Source of the DNA: Janthinobacterium sp. 67
GTDB taxonomy: Bacteria; Pseudomonadota; Gammaproteobacteria; Burkholderiales; Burkholderiaceae_D
Length of the DNA stretch: 64,000 nt
NCBI RefSeq assembly: GCF_002797895.1
Contig: NZ_PGES01000001.1
Location: 5,146,001 to 5,210,000 of the forward strand
Reading direction: 5' to 3'
The translations under genes were made by a program, and so were the position numbers. Each line of letters opens with the position of its first letter. Within the stretch, counting starts at the first letter, position 1. Below, piece by piece: positions 1 through 12,163 of the stretch. The notes below the pieces were generated by a model that was given only the letters and a program-made list of their open reading frames with translations, ran no database searches and was not told where the DNA came from.

Positions 1-1
1 C

Positions 2-1621
2 CAGAGCGTGCTGGCCTCGGCCTTGAAAGTGTCGCGCAAAAAACTCGGTTTTGCGCAAGGCCGCGACCCGGACCAGATCGCCCGCATCCGCATGGAGGTA
101 TTCGAGAAACTCGGCGTGGCGCAGATGCTCGAACAGGGCTTGATCCAGCATGTACGCCTGAGCAACAAGGAGGTGGAAGCCTTGTTTGCGGGCAGTCCCG
201 GAGCCGGACTCGATGCGGAAGCCACGCGCGACGCGGACGGCGCGTTCATCGACCTGTACCTGGCGTACGTCTCAGTTCCCACGGTGGGGCGCAACCTGTT
301 GACGGAACGCAGCTGGAATAAATTGCGCAACCGGCTCGACGAGGGCGACCATGCCATCCTCGTCATGTCGCGCGGGCGCTATGGCGTGCTGGGCGACGAT
401 TTCGTGCGCGGTACCGTGCCGGACCGCTTGTTGCTGAAGCAGGATGGCTTGCCCATCGACATGCGCGACCTGGACCTGGAACTGAGCTTTTCCGATGCGG
501 GGCCACTGCCGACGGAAAGTGTCGCCGTATTTCGCATTATCAGCCAGGCGGGGCTCGATGCTGCCAGCCCGCTGGCGTTCACGCTGCCCATCACGCGCAG
601 CAAGGGCATCGTGTATCCGGAACGCATCGTGCGTAACGTGGATTTCAATTACCGCTTGCCGGCCAAGTTCTATACGGCGCAGCAGGGCGACGATGCCGGT
701 TGGCGCGGCACGTGGAGGGGGCGCAAGGTCGAGTTGCTGCTATTGGTGGCCGGGCTGGCGCTGCTGGCCGGCGCCTTGTTCTGGCAGAAACGCCTGGTGC
801 GCGATGGTCGCCAATTTGCCTGGCTCCGCCGCCTGTTTCTGATATTTACGATAGGCTTCATCGGCTATTACGCGCAGGGGCAGTTATCGATCGTCAATAT
901 CACGGGCGTCATCCAGGCGCTGCTGGCGGGGCGCAGCCTGGGCTTTTTCCTGTTTGATCCGATGACGGTGATCCTGTGGGCTTTCGTGGTGCTCAGCTTG
1001 CTGATCTGGGGACGGGGCACGTTTTGCGGCTGGCTGTGTCCGTTCGGCGCCTTGCAGGAATTCACAGGCAAGCTGGGCCAGTGGCTGCGCTTGCCTCAGT
1101 GGAAGATCAAGTCGCGCCTCGACGGGCGCTTGAAATGGATCAAGTATGGCTTGCTGGCGGCCATCCTTGCCAGCAGCATGTTGTCCAGCCAGATCACGGA
1201 CAAGCTGGTCGAGCTGGAACCATTTAAAACGGCCATCACCCTGAACTTTGTGCGGGCCTGGCCGTTTGTTGCATATGCCGTGGGCTTGCTGCTGCTCAGC
1301 AGTGTTTCCTATAAATTCTTTTGCCGCTATCTGTGCCCATTCGGTGCGGCGCTGGCGCTGCTGGGGCGGTTGCGCCTGTTGGACTGGATTCCGCGCCGCA
1401 ATGAATGCGGCACGCCGTGCCAGACTTGCCGCCACCGTTGCGAACATCACGCCATCGCGCCGAGCGGGAAAGTCGATTATGGCGAATGTTTCCAGTGCAT
1501 GGATTGCGTGGTGATTTACGCCAGCGATGAAAAATGCGCGCCCTTGATGCTGGAAATCAAGCGTGCCCGCACCATTCCCATTGTCCGGGCCACGGCAGAG
1601 GAGAGCAGCGATGCAGCGTAG
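2..1621 (+). CDS. nosR: NosR/NirI-family flavin- and Fe-S-containing membrane protein (5' end outside window)
   Basis: The reading frame is open to the left edge, so the N-terminus is missing; 539 residues are visible against roughly 700 or more in NosR. The visible part starts in the periplasmic FMN-binding domain, with the family signature PTVGRNLL near residue 97. Several membrane helices follow (about 240-455). Two CxxxCP motifs (FCGWLCP near 339 and FFCRYLCP near 438) and a Cys-rich ferredoxin-like tail (CGTPCQTC near 466, then CFQCMDC) are typical of NosR. Family knowledge: NosR passes electrons to nitrous oxide reductase and carries covalent FMN. The next gene is an ApbE-type flavinyltransferase, which fits NosX. 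nosZ is not in the window. NosR/NirI-like proteins also occur near quinoprotein dehydrogenases, so a role in N2O reduction is not proven. Confidence 0.85.
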   Translation, partial: QSVLASALKVSRKKLGFAQGRDPDQIARIRMEVFEKLGVAQMLEQGLIQHVRLSNKEVEALFAGSPGAGLDAEATRDADGAFIDLYLAYVSVPTVGRNLLTERSWNKLRNRLDEGDHAILVMSRGRYGVLGDDFVRGTVPDRLLLKQDGLPIDMRDLDLELSFSDAGPLPTESVAVFRIISQAGLDAASPLAFTLPITRSKGIVYPERIVRNVDFNYRLPAKFYTAQQGDDAGWRGTWRGRKVELLLLVAGLALLAGALFWQKRLVRDGRQFAWLRRLFLIFTIGFIGYYAQGQLSIVNITGVIQALLAGRSLGFFLFDPMTVILWAFVVLSLLIWGRGTFCGWLCPFGALQEFTGKLGQWLRLPQWKIKSRLDGRLKWIKYGLLAAILASSMLSSQITDKLVELEPFKTAITLNFVRAWPFVAYAVGLLLLSSVSYKFFCRYLCPFGAALALLGRLRLLDWIPRRNECGTPCQTCRHRCEHHAIAPSGKVDYGECFQCMDCVVIYASDEKCAPLMLEIKRARTIPIVRATAEESSDAA

Positions 1622-2621
1622 AACGTTTATTTCCGCAGCGATAGGCAGCGTGGCCGGCATGGCGGGCTTGTCTTTGCCGGGCAGCATGGCGCGCGGCACG
1701 GCCACGGCCTCCGGCGTGCGCCTTTATCAAGGCGCCGCCCTGGCGTTTGGCACGACGATCGCCGTTACCGTGTTGCACCACGATCAGCGCCAGGCTGAGC
1801 TGGCCATCGAAGATGCCTTGCATGCCGCCAGGAATATCGACCGCCTGATGAGCATTTACAGTCCCGCCAGCCAAGTCTTCCAGCTGAACCGTGACGGCCG
1901 CCTGGCTCGGCCGGACTCCCATCTGCTGGCCGTGCTGGCGCAGGCGCAAGCCTTGTCGCAATGGAGTGATGGGGCGTTCGATATCACTGTGCAACCCCTG
2001 TGGCAGCTGTTTCGCGCGGCGGCGGATCAGCACAGCTTGCCTGCGGAAACATGGCGGCGCGCGGCGCAGGCAAAGGTGGGCTGGCGGCAACTGGTGTGGG
2101 ACAGGCGCGAAGTGCGTTTCCTGCAAGCGGGCATGGCGCTGACCTTGAATGGCCTGGCGCAAGGTTATGCGGCCGACATGGCGCTGGCGGCCGTGCAGGC
2201 ACGCGGCATACGGCACGCGCTGCTCGACACGGGTGAATTCGTTGCGCGCGGCCAGCGTTCCGTGCGCCGGCCGTGGACCCTGGGCATCCAGGACCCGCGC
2301 GACGCAGAAATCCTGGCGGCTACCTTGAAAGTGGAAGGGCGCAGCGTGGCCACGTCGGGCGATTACGAATGCACGTTCACGCCCGACTTCGTGCATCATC
2401 ATATCTTCGACCCTGCGAAGGGCGATTCGCCGCGCGAACTGGCCAGTGTGACGGTGCTGGCGCCCACGGGCATGCTGGCCGATGGCTTGTCGACAACCTT
2501 CATGGTGACGGGCGCGGCGCGCGCGCATGCGATGGCCGCGCAAATGCAGGGCGTCGACCTGATGACCATCGACAAGCAGGGCCGGCGTCAGATGTCGCCC
2601 GGCTTTTCCCGTCTGCTCTAG
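1611..2621 (+). CDS. nosX: FAD:protein FMN transferase, ApbE/NosX type
   Basis: This is a 336-residue ApbE-family protein. ApbE enzymes move FMN from FAD onto a Thr of target proteins in the periplasm; NosX modifies NosR. The start at 1611 was chosen because the protein then opens with MQRRTFISAA, a twin-arginine signal. An upstream in-frame start would put 16 extra residues before that signal. The family's late motif is visible as ADGLSTTFMVTG near residue 288. The start codon lies inside the end of the nosR-like gene (11-nt overlap), so the two are translationally coupled and the upstream protein is the likely substrate. The stop is 1 nt from the convergent sigma-54 regulator gene, with no terminator between them. 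Confidence 0.88.
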   Translation: MQRRTFISAAIGSVAGMAGLSLPGSMARGTATASGVRLYQGAALAFGTTIAVTVLHHDQRQAELAIEDALHAARNIDRLMSIYSPASQVFQLNRDGRLARPDSHLLAVLAQAQALSQWSDGAFDITVQPLWQLFRAAADQHSLPAETWRRAAQAKVGWRQLVWDRREVRFLQAGMALTLNGLAQGYAADMALAAVQARGIRHALLDTGEFVARGQRSVRRPWTLGIQDPRDAEILAATLKVEGRSVATSGDYECTFTPDFVHHHIFDPAKGDSPRELASVTVLAPTGMLADGLSTTFMVTGAARAHAMAAQMQGVDLMTIDKQGRRQMSPGFSRLL

Positions 2622-2622
2622 G

Positions 2623-4611
2623 CTATTTCAGATGCGGCACTTTGCGATAGATCGTGTTGCGCGATACGCCCAGGGCACGTGCCGTGGCCGAGACGTTGCC
2701 GCCGTGGGCATCGAGCGACTTGAGGATGACGCTCTGTTCCATCTCTTCCAGGTTGGCGCCGGCCGCGATCATGCGGTCCGTGCTGGCGCTGGCGGCAGTC
2801 GCTTGCGTCATTTCAATATCGTCGAGAAAATCATCGGGCATGTGGCGCAAACAGATTTCGTGCTCGTCGCCTGCCATCACGATGGCCGTGCGCAAGAGAT
2901 TGGTCAGCTGACGGAAGTTGCCTGGCCATTTATGTTGGTGGAACATGCGCAGGATGTCGGGCGCCACTGTGTAGCGCGTGTCGGGTGCCTCCGTCGCGAG
3001 GATTTTTTTCACGACTGTGTCCAGGTCCGTGCGCTCGCGCAGCGGCGGCAGTTTGACCACCAGGCCATTCAGGCGGTAATACAAGTCTTCGCGGAACAGT
3101 CCCTTGGCCATGCGTTCGCGCAAGTTGTGATTCGTGGCGCAAATGAGTTCCACATTGACGGTGATCGATTTGCTGCTGCCCAGCGGCGTGACCATGCGTT
3201 CCTGCAGCACGCGCAACAGCCGCGCCTGCAAGCCAAAAGGCATGTCGCCGATTTCATCGAGGAACAGGGTGCCGCCATTCGCCTGCAAAATCTTGCCGAT
3301 CGCTCCCTTCTTGCGTGCGCCCGTAAATGCCCCGTCTTCATAGCCGAACAGTTCGGATTCGATCAGGGTTTCCGGAATCGACGCACAGTTGACGGCGATA
3401 AACGGTCCCATGGCCCGTGGAGAATCGTTATGGATGGCTTGCGCCAGCAATTCCTTGCCCGTGCCCGTTTCGCCCATGACGAGGATGGGGATATCGCGTC
3501 CCAATACCTTGTTGACTTTTTCGATCACCAGTTCCAGTTGCGGGTCGCCCGTGCGCAGGTAGCGCAGGCCTGACAGGCGGCGCGCCGCGTTGGCCGCATG
3601 GCTGGCCGGCGCGGGAACCTGGGCCGGGGCGGCGTTGATGTCGCTATGGTCGGTACTGGCAGTAAAGCCGTGCTGGAAGACGCTATTGGATAAACGCAAC
3701 TGCGCGCGCCCATATACGCGCACGCCGCTGTGCATGCACAGGTTCAGCAAGCCGGGCGAGGCCGTGCGGTAATGGTCGTACAGGGCCGACACGGGCAAGC
3801 CGAACAGGGAGCTGAACGTGTGCGATTGCAGCGCGGCAAATGACAAGCCGAGCTGAAACAATCCATTCTTGTTGGCCGATAAGAACCGCCCACCCGGCGT
3901 GAACGAGGCGATGCCTTCCATCAAGGTGCCGATGAATTCGGGACGCGCGTGGAAGTGCACGGTGATGGCGTCTTCGAAGGTGGCGGAAAACAGCTGATTT
4001 TCGATCATCAAGGCCGACATGCGGACTAGGGCCATCGTATGCTTGTGGAAACTTCGCTGGTCGCTCGAGACATCGAGCACGCCGATGACATTGCCCCGGT
4101 GGTCCGTAATGGGCGCCGCGGAGCACGTGAGGAAATGATTGGCAGCCAGGTAATGCTGGTCCGCATGGACCAAAGTCGGTACTTTTTCCGTGATGGCCGT
4201 GCCGATGGCATTCGTGCCGCGGCTTTGTTCCGACCATGCCACACCCGGCTGCAGGGCCACACGGTTGGCTTTCTCCAGGAAATCATCATCGCCCAGCGAA
4301 TGCACGATGACGCCGTTGGCATCCGTCAAGATCACCATATTGTGGGTGTTGACGATTTGCTGGTACAGGGTTTCCATGGCCGGCAGCGCGTGCGTGTGCA
4401 GCAAGCGGTTTTGCTCGATCAGCAAGGACAGGTCGGATTTGCCGGCCGGCGTAAAGTCGGGCGTGGCCGTGGGCGACAGGCCAAAAGCGACTGAGCGCTG
4501 ATGGGAAGTTTCGATGATGACGGGAACGTTGTCCTGTCCTGCTGGTGTGGTGTTCGCGTCCGCGATGGACGAAAACGGTGCGCTACGGTAAGTAGCTGAC
4601 GGTTGATACAT
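2623..4611 (-). CDS. Sigma-54-dependent activator, AcoR-like (GAF, AAA+, Fis-type HTH)
   Basis: This 662-residue regulator has an N-terminal GAF-like sensory region (about 70-200), an AAA+ sigma-54 interaction domain and a C-terminal Fis-type HTH ([25 protein letters not shown], about 635-655). Walker A GETGTGKE lies at about 380-387. The sigma-54 contact loop GAFTGA is intact at about 427-432, and Walker B is [11 protein letters not shown]. The start at 4611 has a GGAGG ten bases upstream; an alternative ATG at 4674 has no ribosome-binding site. AcoR-type proteins activate operons for alcohol, acetoin or aldehyde oxidation. It converges on the nosR/nosX-like pair, so it may regulate a neighbouring redox operon outside the window; its effector is unknown. 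Confidence 0.87.
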   Translation of the reverse strand: MYQPSATYRSAPFSSIADANTTPAGQDNVPVIIETSHQRSVAFGLSPTATPDFTPAGKSDLSLLIEQNRLLHTHALPAMETLYQQIVNTHNMVILTDANGVIVHSLGDDDFLEKANRVALQPGVAWSEQSRGTNAIGTAITEKVPTLVHADQHYLAANHFLTCSAAPITDHRGNVIGVLDVSSDQRSFHKHTMALVRMSALMIENQLFSATFEDAITVHFHARPEFIGTLMEGIASFTPGGRFLSANKNGLFQLGLSFAALQSHTFSSLFGLPVSALYDHYRTASPGLLNLCMHSGVRVYGRAQLRLSNSVFQHGFTASTDHSDINAAPAQVPAPASHAANAARRLSGLRYLRTGDPQLELVIEKVNKVLGRDIPILVMGETGTGKELLAQAIHNDSPRAMGPFIAVNCASIPETLIESELFGYEDGAFTGARKKGAIGKILQANGGTLFLDEIGDMPFGLQARLLRVLQERMVTPLGSSKSITVNVELICATNHNLRERMAKGLFREDLYYRLNGLVVKLPPLRERTDLDTVVKKILATEAPDTRYTVAPDILRMFHQHKWPGNFRQLTNLLRTAIVMAGDEHEICLRHMPDDFLDDIEMTQATAASASTDRMIAAGANLEEMEQSVILKSLDAHGGNVSATARALGVSRNTIYRKVPHLK

Positions 4612-4832
4612 GATCTCGTTGCCTCCGTTGGGCCCTGTACTGCGGCGCTCTTTTGAATATCGAGAGTGTTCCATAATGTAGCACCTGTCACAGATGGGAG
4701 CAAAGCAAAGCGAACCGGGCTATCCCCAGTGTTGCTGCCAGGCCCAGAGTTGCTCTCATCAATGGACAGTGCCTATGTCTGCATAAGCAAGTGCGGTGCC
4801 AGGGAGCGTTTCGCAGGGCGGAAAAATAGCCC

Positions 4833-4861
4833 TTGCAGGGCGCGCGGGGCAGGGCTATAAT
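4833..4861 (+). promoter_or_regulatory. rRNA operon promoter P1
   Basis: TTGCAG (4833-4838), a 17-bp spacer and a perfect TATAAT (4856-4861) are followed by a GC-rich discriminator (CGCCCCCTCGC). Such discriminators are typical of rRNA promoters under stringent control. It lies about 350 bp upstream of 16S. Positions 4612-4832 contain nothing else I can recognise. Confidence 0.6.
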
Positions 4862-4920
4862 TCGCCCCCTCGCTGAACGACGCATGCAAATGCAGAGTAA
4901 AGCAGGGTGAAAAAAGAAGG

Positions 4921-4949
4921 TTGACGAAATGCTGAAAACGCTTCATACT
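4921..4949 (+). promoter_or_regulatory. rRNA operon promoter P2
   Basis: TTGACG (4921-4926), a 17-bp spacer and CATACT (4944-4949) form a second sigma-70-like promoter about 88 bp after P1. Tandem promoters are usual for rRNA operons. Confidence 0.55.
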
Positions 4950-5013
4950 CTTCCTTCTTCGCAGCTGACAAACACAACGCTTTGTCGATAGCGCGAAAGC
5001 AGTAACCGAATAC

Positions 5014-5027
5014 AGTTCTTTAACAAT
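5014..5027 (+). promoter_or_regulatory. boxA antitermination site, 16S leader
   Basis: AGTTCTTTAACAAT matches the rRNA boxA consensus (TGCTCTTTAACA) bound by NusB/S10. A second copy lies in front of 23S. Confidence 0.75.
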
Positions 5028-5056
5028 TAACAGTCGATAAGTGTGGGCATTTGATG
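5026..5056 (+). other. 5' arm of the 16S RNase III processing stem
   Basis: This 31-nt arm is complementary to 6780-6810 behind 16S with only two or three non-Watson-Crick positions. The stem closes the 16S precursor and is the expected RNase III substrate. The arm overlaps the end of boxA by two bases. Confidence 0.8.
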
Positions 5057-5214
5057 TAAGTGCAGCGTTGCGTAAGCAGCGTAAAACTTAAAATATCAAA
5101 TGTTCACAAGAAATAATGAAATAGGATACTTCTTCGGAAGTAGCCTGTCAGTTTTTTGAGTGAGCGACCCGTCAGCAATGACGGTGCCGGTAAAACGGCA
5201 AAGTAACAGAGATT

Positions 5215-6748
<1,534 letters not shown>

Positions 6749-6779
6749 GAGTTTGCACGAATCAGGTAACTGGTTCACG

Positions 6780-6810
6780 CATCAAATGTTCACACTTATC
6801 GGCTGTTAAT
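6780..6810 (+). other. 3' arm of the 16S RNase III processing stem
   Basis: The sequence pairs with 5026-5056 to close the pre-16S stem. Its first part (ATCAAATGTTCACA) also occurs in the 16S leader at 5094-5107. Confidence 0.8.
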
Positions 6811-6826
6811 ATAAAGAACAGCATTT

Positions 6827-6903
6827 GGGGCTGTAGCTCAGCTGGTTAGAGCACCGTGTTGATAACGCGGGGGTCGTTGGTTCGAGTCCAACCAGCCCTA
6901 CCA
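6827..6903 (+). tRNA. tRNA-Ile (GAU)
   Basis: This 77-nt cloverleaf has anticodon GAT in the loop TTGATAA, an intact D-arm and T-arm, and an encoded CCA. The acceptor stem pairs GGGGCTG with CAGCCCT, leaving a G1-U72 wobble at the terminal pair. Its place in the 16S-23S spacer is standard. Confidence 0.96.
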
Positions 6904-6930
6904 GAAAAACCTGGGGGTAAGGTGGACGCT

Positions 6931-6950
6931 AGTCCAAACAGCCCTACCAG
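6931..6950 (+). repeat. Partial duplicate of the tRNA-Ile 3' end
   Basis: These 20 nt match the last part of tRNA-Ile (6885-6904: T-arm 3' half, acceptor strand, CCA and the next base) at 19 of 20 positions. The copy lies 27 nt behind the real tRNA end. It has no other tRNA parts and cannot fold as a tRNA. Confidence 0.75.
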
Positions 6951-6974
6951 TTTCTGTAGTCTGTATTACCCATA

Positions 6975-7050
6975 GGGGGATTAGCTCAGCTGGGAGAGCA
7001 CCTGCTTTGCAAGCAGGGGGTCGTCGGTTCGATCCCGTCATCCTCCACCA
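6975..7050 (+). tRNA. tRNA-Ala (UGC)
   Basis: This 76-nt cloverleaf has anticodon TGC and an encoded CCA. The acceptor stem pairs GGGGGAT with ATCCTCC and so contains the G3-U70 pair that identifies tRNA-Ala. It follows tRNA-Ile in the 16S-23S spacer. Confidence 0.96.
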
Positions 7051-7121
7051 AAAGTTCAAACGTAAGTTGATCACATCGGTGATTGAATTTAGGTTTGGTC
7101 TTTTCGAGACCAAGTGCTGTA

Positions 7122-7135
7122 TGTTCTTTAACAAT
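7122..7135 (+). promoter_or_regulatory. boxA antitermination site before 23S
   Basis: TGTTCTTTAACAAT repeats the boxA-like element of the 16S leader about 170 nt upstream of 23S. This is where a second boxA is usual in rRNA operons. Confidence 0.7.
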
Positions 7136-7290
7136 CTGGAAGAAGTAAAGATTATTTATTGATCAAGTCTATGCGTGCAGCAATGCATGAGGCGACTTGA
7201 TGGGTAATGATTGTATGTATCAACAAACAAGCAACAACGTTGTACTTTCTTATCCCTGTAGCGCTCTTTGATTATTTAGGTAATCAGAGG

Positions 7291-7302
7291 CTAACGTTAT
7301 AG

Positions 7303-7310
<8 letters not shown>
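7291..7310 (+). other. 5' arm of the 23S processing stem
   Basis: CTAACGTTATAGGGACAAGC pairs with 10169-10188 at 19 of 20 positions. It joins the ends of pre-23S and includes the first bases of the mature molecule. Confidence 0.75.
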
Positions 7311-10178
<2,868 letters not shown>

Positions 10179-10314
10179 ATAACCTTAGCAGGTACAGAGG
10201 ATAAGACGGTACAACGTTGCGTGTGTGTTGATACTACCAGTCATTACCCCGATCTTTGCTTCTTCCCGATTCAGGCTTTGTCGCTCCATCGAGGACAAAC
10301 GCCAGTACAAGTTA

Positions 10315-10430
10315 TGCCTGATGACCATAGCAAGTTGGTCCCACCCCTTCCCATCCCGAACAGGACCGTGAAACAACTTTGCGCCGATGATAGTGCTGCA
10401 ACCAGTGTGAAAGTAGGTTATCGTCAGGCT
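10315..10430 (+). rRNA. rrf: 5S ribosomal RNA
   Basis: This roughly 116-nt gene has terminal helix TGCCTGA / TCAGGCT, the loop CCATCCCGAACAG and a betaproteobacterial-type tail. It is the last gene of the rRNA operon. Confidence 0.95.
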
Positions 10431-10468
10431 TGTTATTTGGAGAAACAGCCCCCGGCTGTTCCTCCTAG

Positions 10469-10503
10469 AAAAAAACCCGTCAAGCAATTGGCGGGTTTTT
10501 TTT
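10469..10503 (+). terminator. Rho-independent terminator of the rRNA operon
   Basis: The stem CCCGTCAA / TTGGCGGG (one U-G pair, GCAA loop, 10476-10495) is followed by eight T. A smaller hairpin ACAGCC / GGCTGT lies just before it at 10445-10459. Confidence 0.9.
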
Positions 10504-10532
10504 CGTCTGCAGGTTTGTTGACGCCGGTGGTG

Positions 10533-10568
10533 TTGTCGGATTACGGCCTGCGGCCTAATCCGACCTAC
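10533..10568 (-). repeat. REP-like palindrome, copy 1
   Basis: Read on the minus strand this is GTAGGTCGGATTA ... TAATCCGACAA, an imperfect palindrome with a GC-rich tip. Together with the inverted copy at 10585-10616 it makes a larger symmetrical structure between the rRNA terminator and uraH. Confidence 0.75.
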
Positions 10569-10584
10569 GCTCATGTAAAGTCCA

Positions 10585-10616
10585 GTAGGTCGGATTAGCG
10601 TAGCGTAATCCGACAA
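10585..10616 (+). repeat. REP-like palindrome, copy 2
   Basis: GTAGGTCGGATTA ... TAATCCGACAA has the same arms as copy 1 but is inverted to it, 16 bp away. A third copy is at 44330-44365. Confidence 0.75.
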
Positions 10617-10635
10617 CATTGTTGGCATCGCGGGA

Positions 10636-10989
10636 TCAGCTACCGCGGTAAGTGGAATACGACCATGGCGACACCACCAGCGGCACGTGGTAATTCTCAT
10701 CCGTATGCGCAATGCCAAATGAAAGCGTTACCAGGTCGATGAAGCGGGGCGAGGGCAGTTCCACGCCTTGGGCGGCGAAATAGTCGCCTGCGTTGAACAC
10801 CAGTTCATACTGGCCCGCTTTCATGCTGTCGCCTTCCAGCAAAGGCGTGCTGCAGCGGCCGTCGCTATTGGTCATATCCATCTTCAATAACACTTTGCCT
10901 TCCGGTGCGACCGAAAACAGGGCTACCTTGACGCCGGCTCCCGGCTTGCCGTGGGCGATATCGAGTACATGCGTGCTGAGTTTTCCCAT
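10636..10989 (-). CDS. uraH: 5-hydroxyisourate hydrolase (transthyretin-like)
   Basis: This 117-residue protein hydrolyses 5-hydroxyisourate, the product of urate oxidation, towards OHCU and allantoin. It has the family's N-terminal signature (LSTHVLDIAHGKPGAGV, residues 4-20) and ends in YRGS, the conserved C-terminal active-site tetrapeptide. Length is normal. AGGA lies six bases before the start. It is divergent from the allantoinase gene puuE, with a palindromic site between them. No urate oxidase or OHCU decarboxylase gene is in the window, so the steps on either side must be encoded elsewhere or done by unrecognised proteins. Confidence 0.95.
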   Translation of the reverse strand: MGKLSTHVLDIAHGKPGAGVKVALFSVAPEGKVLLKMDMTNSDGRCSTPLLEGDSMKAGQYELVFNAGDYFAAQGVELPSPRFIDLVTLSFGIAHTDENYHVPLVVSPWSYSTYRGS

Positions 10990-11056
10990 TTGCTATCCTG
11001 TATATAGGGTGAGTGAATGTGCTTATCGTGCAAATCATATACCGGTGACTGCGCCG

Positions 11057-11080
11057 GGCTATATGATTGGGCATATAGCC
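11057..11080. promoter_or_regulatory. Candidate operator between uraH and puuE
   Basis: A perfect inverted repeat with 9-bp arms GGCTATATG / CATATAGCC and a 6-bp spacer lies in the divergent uraH-puuE region. A related half (ATCATATACCGG, 11035-11046) overlaps a second symmetry around it. This fits one operator serving both directions. The regulator is unknown. Confidence 0.5.
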
Positions 11081-11110
11081 AACATTGTCCTCCTATAGGC
11101 GCGCCTCCGC

Positions 11111-12064
11111 ATGAACAATTACGAACATTATCCACGCGACTTGATCGGCTATGGCCGCACGCCACCCCACCCGCAATGGCCGGGCAAGGCCCGCATCGCC
11201 CTGCAATTCGTCCTCAATTATGAAGAGGGCGCGGAAAACAGCGTGCTGCATGGCGATCCCGCCTCGGAAACGTTTTTATCGGAAATGATCGGTGCGGCCG
11301 CTTTTCCCGCGCGCCACCTGAGCATGGAGTCGATTTACGAATACGGCTCGCGTGCCGGCCTATGGCGTTTGCTGCGCATGTTCGAGGAGCGGCGCCTGCC
11401 GCTGACGGTGTTTGGCGTATCGATGGCCTTGAAACGCAATCCGGAGGCGGTGGCCGCCTTCCAGCAACTGGGACATGAAATCGCCTGCCACGGCTTGCGC
11501 TGGATTTCCTATCAAAACATGGATGAAGCGACGGAACGCGAACACATGCGCGAAGCCGTGCAGATCATCCGCGAATTGACGGGGTCCGCGCCGCAAGGCT
11601 GGTACACGGGGCGCGATTCTCCGAATACGCGCAAACTGGTGGTCGAGCATGGCGGTTTCCGCTATGACGCCGATTATTATGGCGACGACTTGCCATTCTG
11701 GGAAAAGGTGGCATGCACGGATGCCGCCGGCATGCCGGCCGTGCAGCCGCAATTGATCGTACCCTATACCCTAGACACGAACGACATGCGCTTTGCCGCC
11801 ATGCAGGGCTTTAATTCGGGCACGCAGTTTTTCGATTATCTGAAGGATGCCTTCGACGTGCTGTATGCAGAAGGTGATCCGGACGGCTTGAATCAACCCA
11901 AGATGTTGTCCGTGGGCTTGCATTGTCGCCTGGTCGGGCGCCCAGGACGGGCCGCGGCACTGGCGCGCTTTCTCGACTATGTGCAGGGCCATGAGCAGGT
12001 GTGGATCACGCGCCGCATCGATATCGCCGAACACTGGCATGCGACGCATCCATTCCAGGCCTGA
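11111..12064 (+). CDS. puuE: PuuE-type allantoinase (polysaccharide-deacetylase fold)
   Basis: This 317-residue protein is close to the ~308 residues of PuuE, the metal-independent allantoinase that opens allantoin to allantoate. Family signatures include the N-terminal YPRDLIGYG, FVLNYEEGAE near 38-47, SIYEYGSRAG near 76, GHEIACHG near 121 and WYTGRDSPNTR near 163. There is no strong ribosome-binding site before ATG 11111. It sits directly upstream of the xanthine dehydrogenase genes, which feed the same route. Allantoate could be processed by the M20 amidohydrolase at the right edge (63630-64000). Confidence 0.92.
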   Translation: MNNYEHYPRDLIGYGRTPPHPQWPGKARIALQFVLNYEEGAENSVLHGDPASETFLSEMIGAAAFPARHLSMESIYEYGSRAGLWRLLRMFEERRLPLTVFGVSMALKRNPEAVAAFQQLGHEIACHGLRWISYQNMDEATEREHMREAVQIIRELTGSAPQGWYTGRDSPNTRKLVVEHGGFRYDADYYGDDLPFWEKVACTDAAGMPAVQPQLIVPYTLDTNDMRFAAMQGFNSGTQFFDYLKDAFDVLYAEGDPDGLNQPKMLSVGLHCRLVGRPGRAAALARFLDYVQGHEQVWITRRIDIAEHWHATHPFQA

Positions 12065-12102
12065 GTTCTATTGAAATGGGATGATAAGTAAAATCAGTCT
12101 TT

Positions 12103-12123
12103 GCATATAGTTGTCCCATATGC
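12103..12123. promoter_or_regulatory. Candidate operator upstream of xdhA
   Basis: GCATAT and ATATGC are separated by 9 bp, 40 bp before the xdhA start. The word CATATAG is shared with the palindrome at 11057-11080, which suggests (weakly) the same regulator. Confidence 0.3.
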
Positions 12124-12163
12124 CGGTGTTAATCTCCTATACTGGGACTATACCGAGGCCAGC

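Noticed and set aside
10533..10616. CRISPR array or insertion-sequence ends
   Set aside because: There are only two inverted palindromes, no regular spacers, no cas genes and no transposase nearby.
12101..12163. Upstream in-frame start for xdhA giving 21 extra residues
   Set aside because: The extra residues are absent from the family, and the 12164 ATG has GAGG at the right distance.
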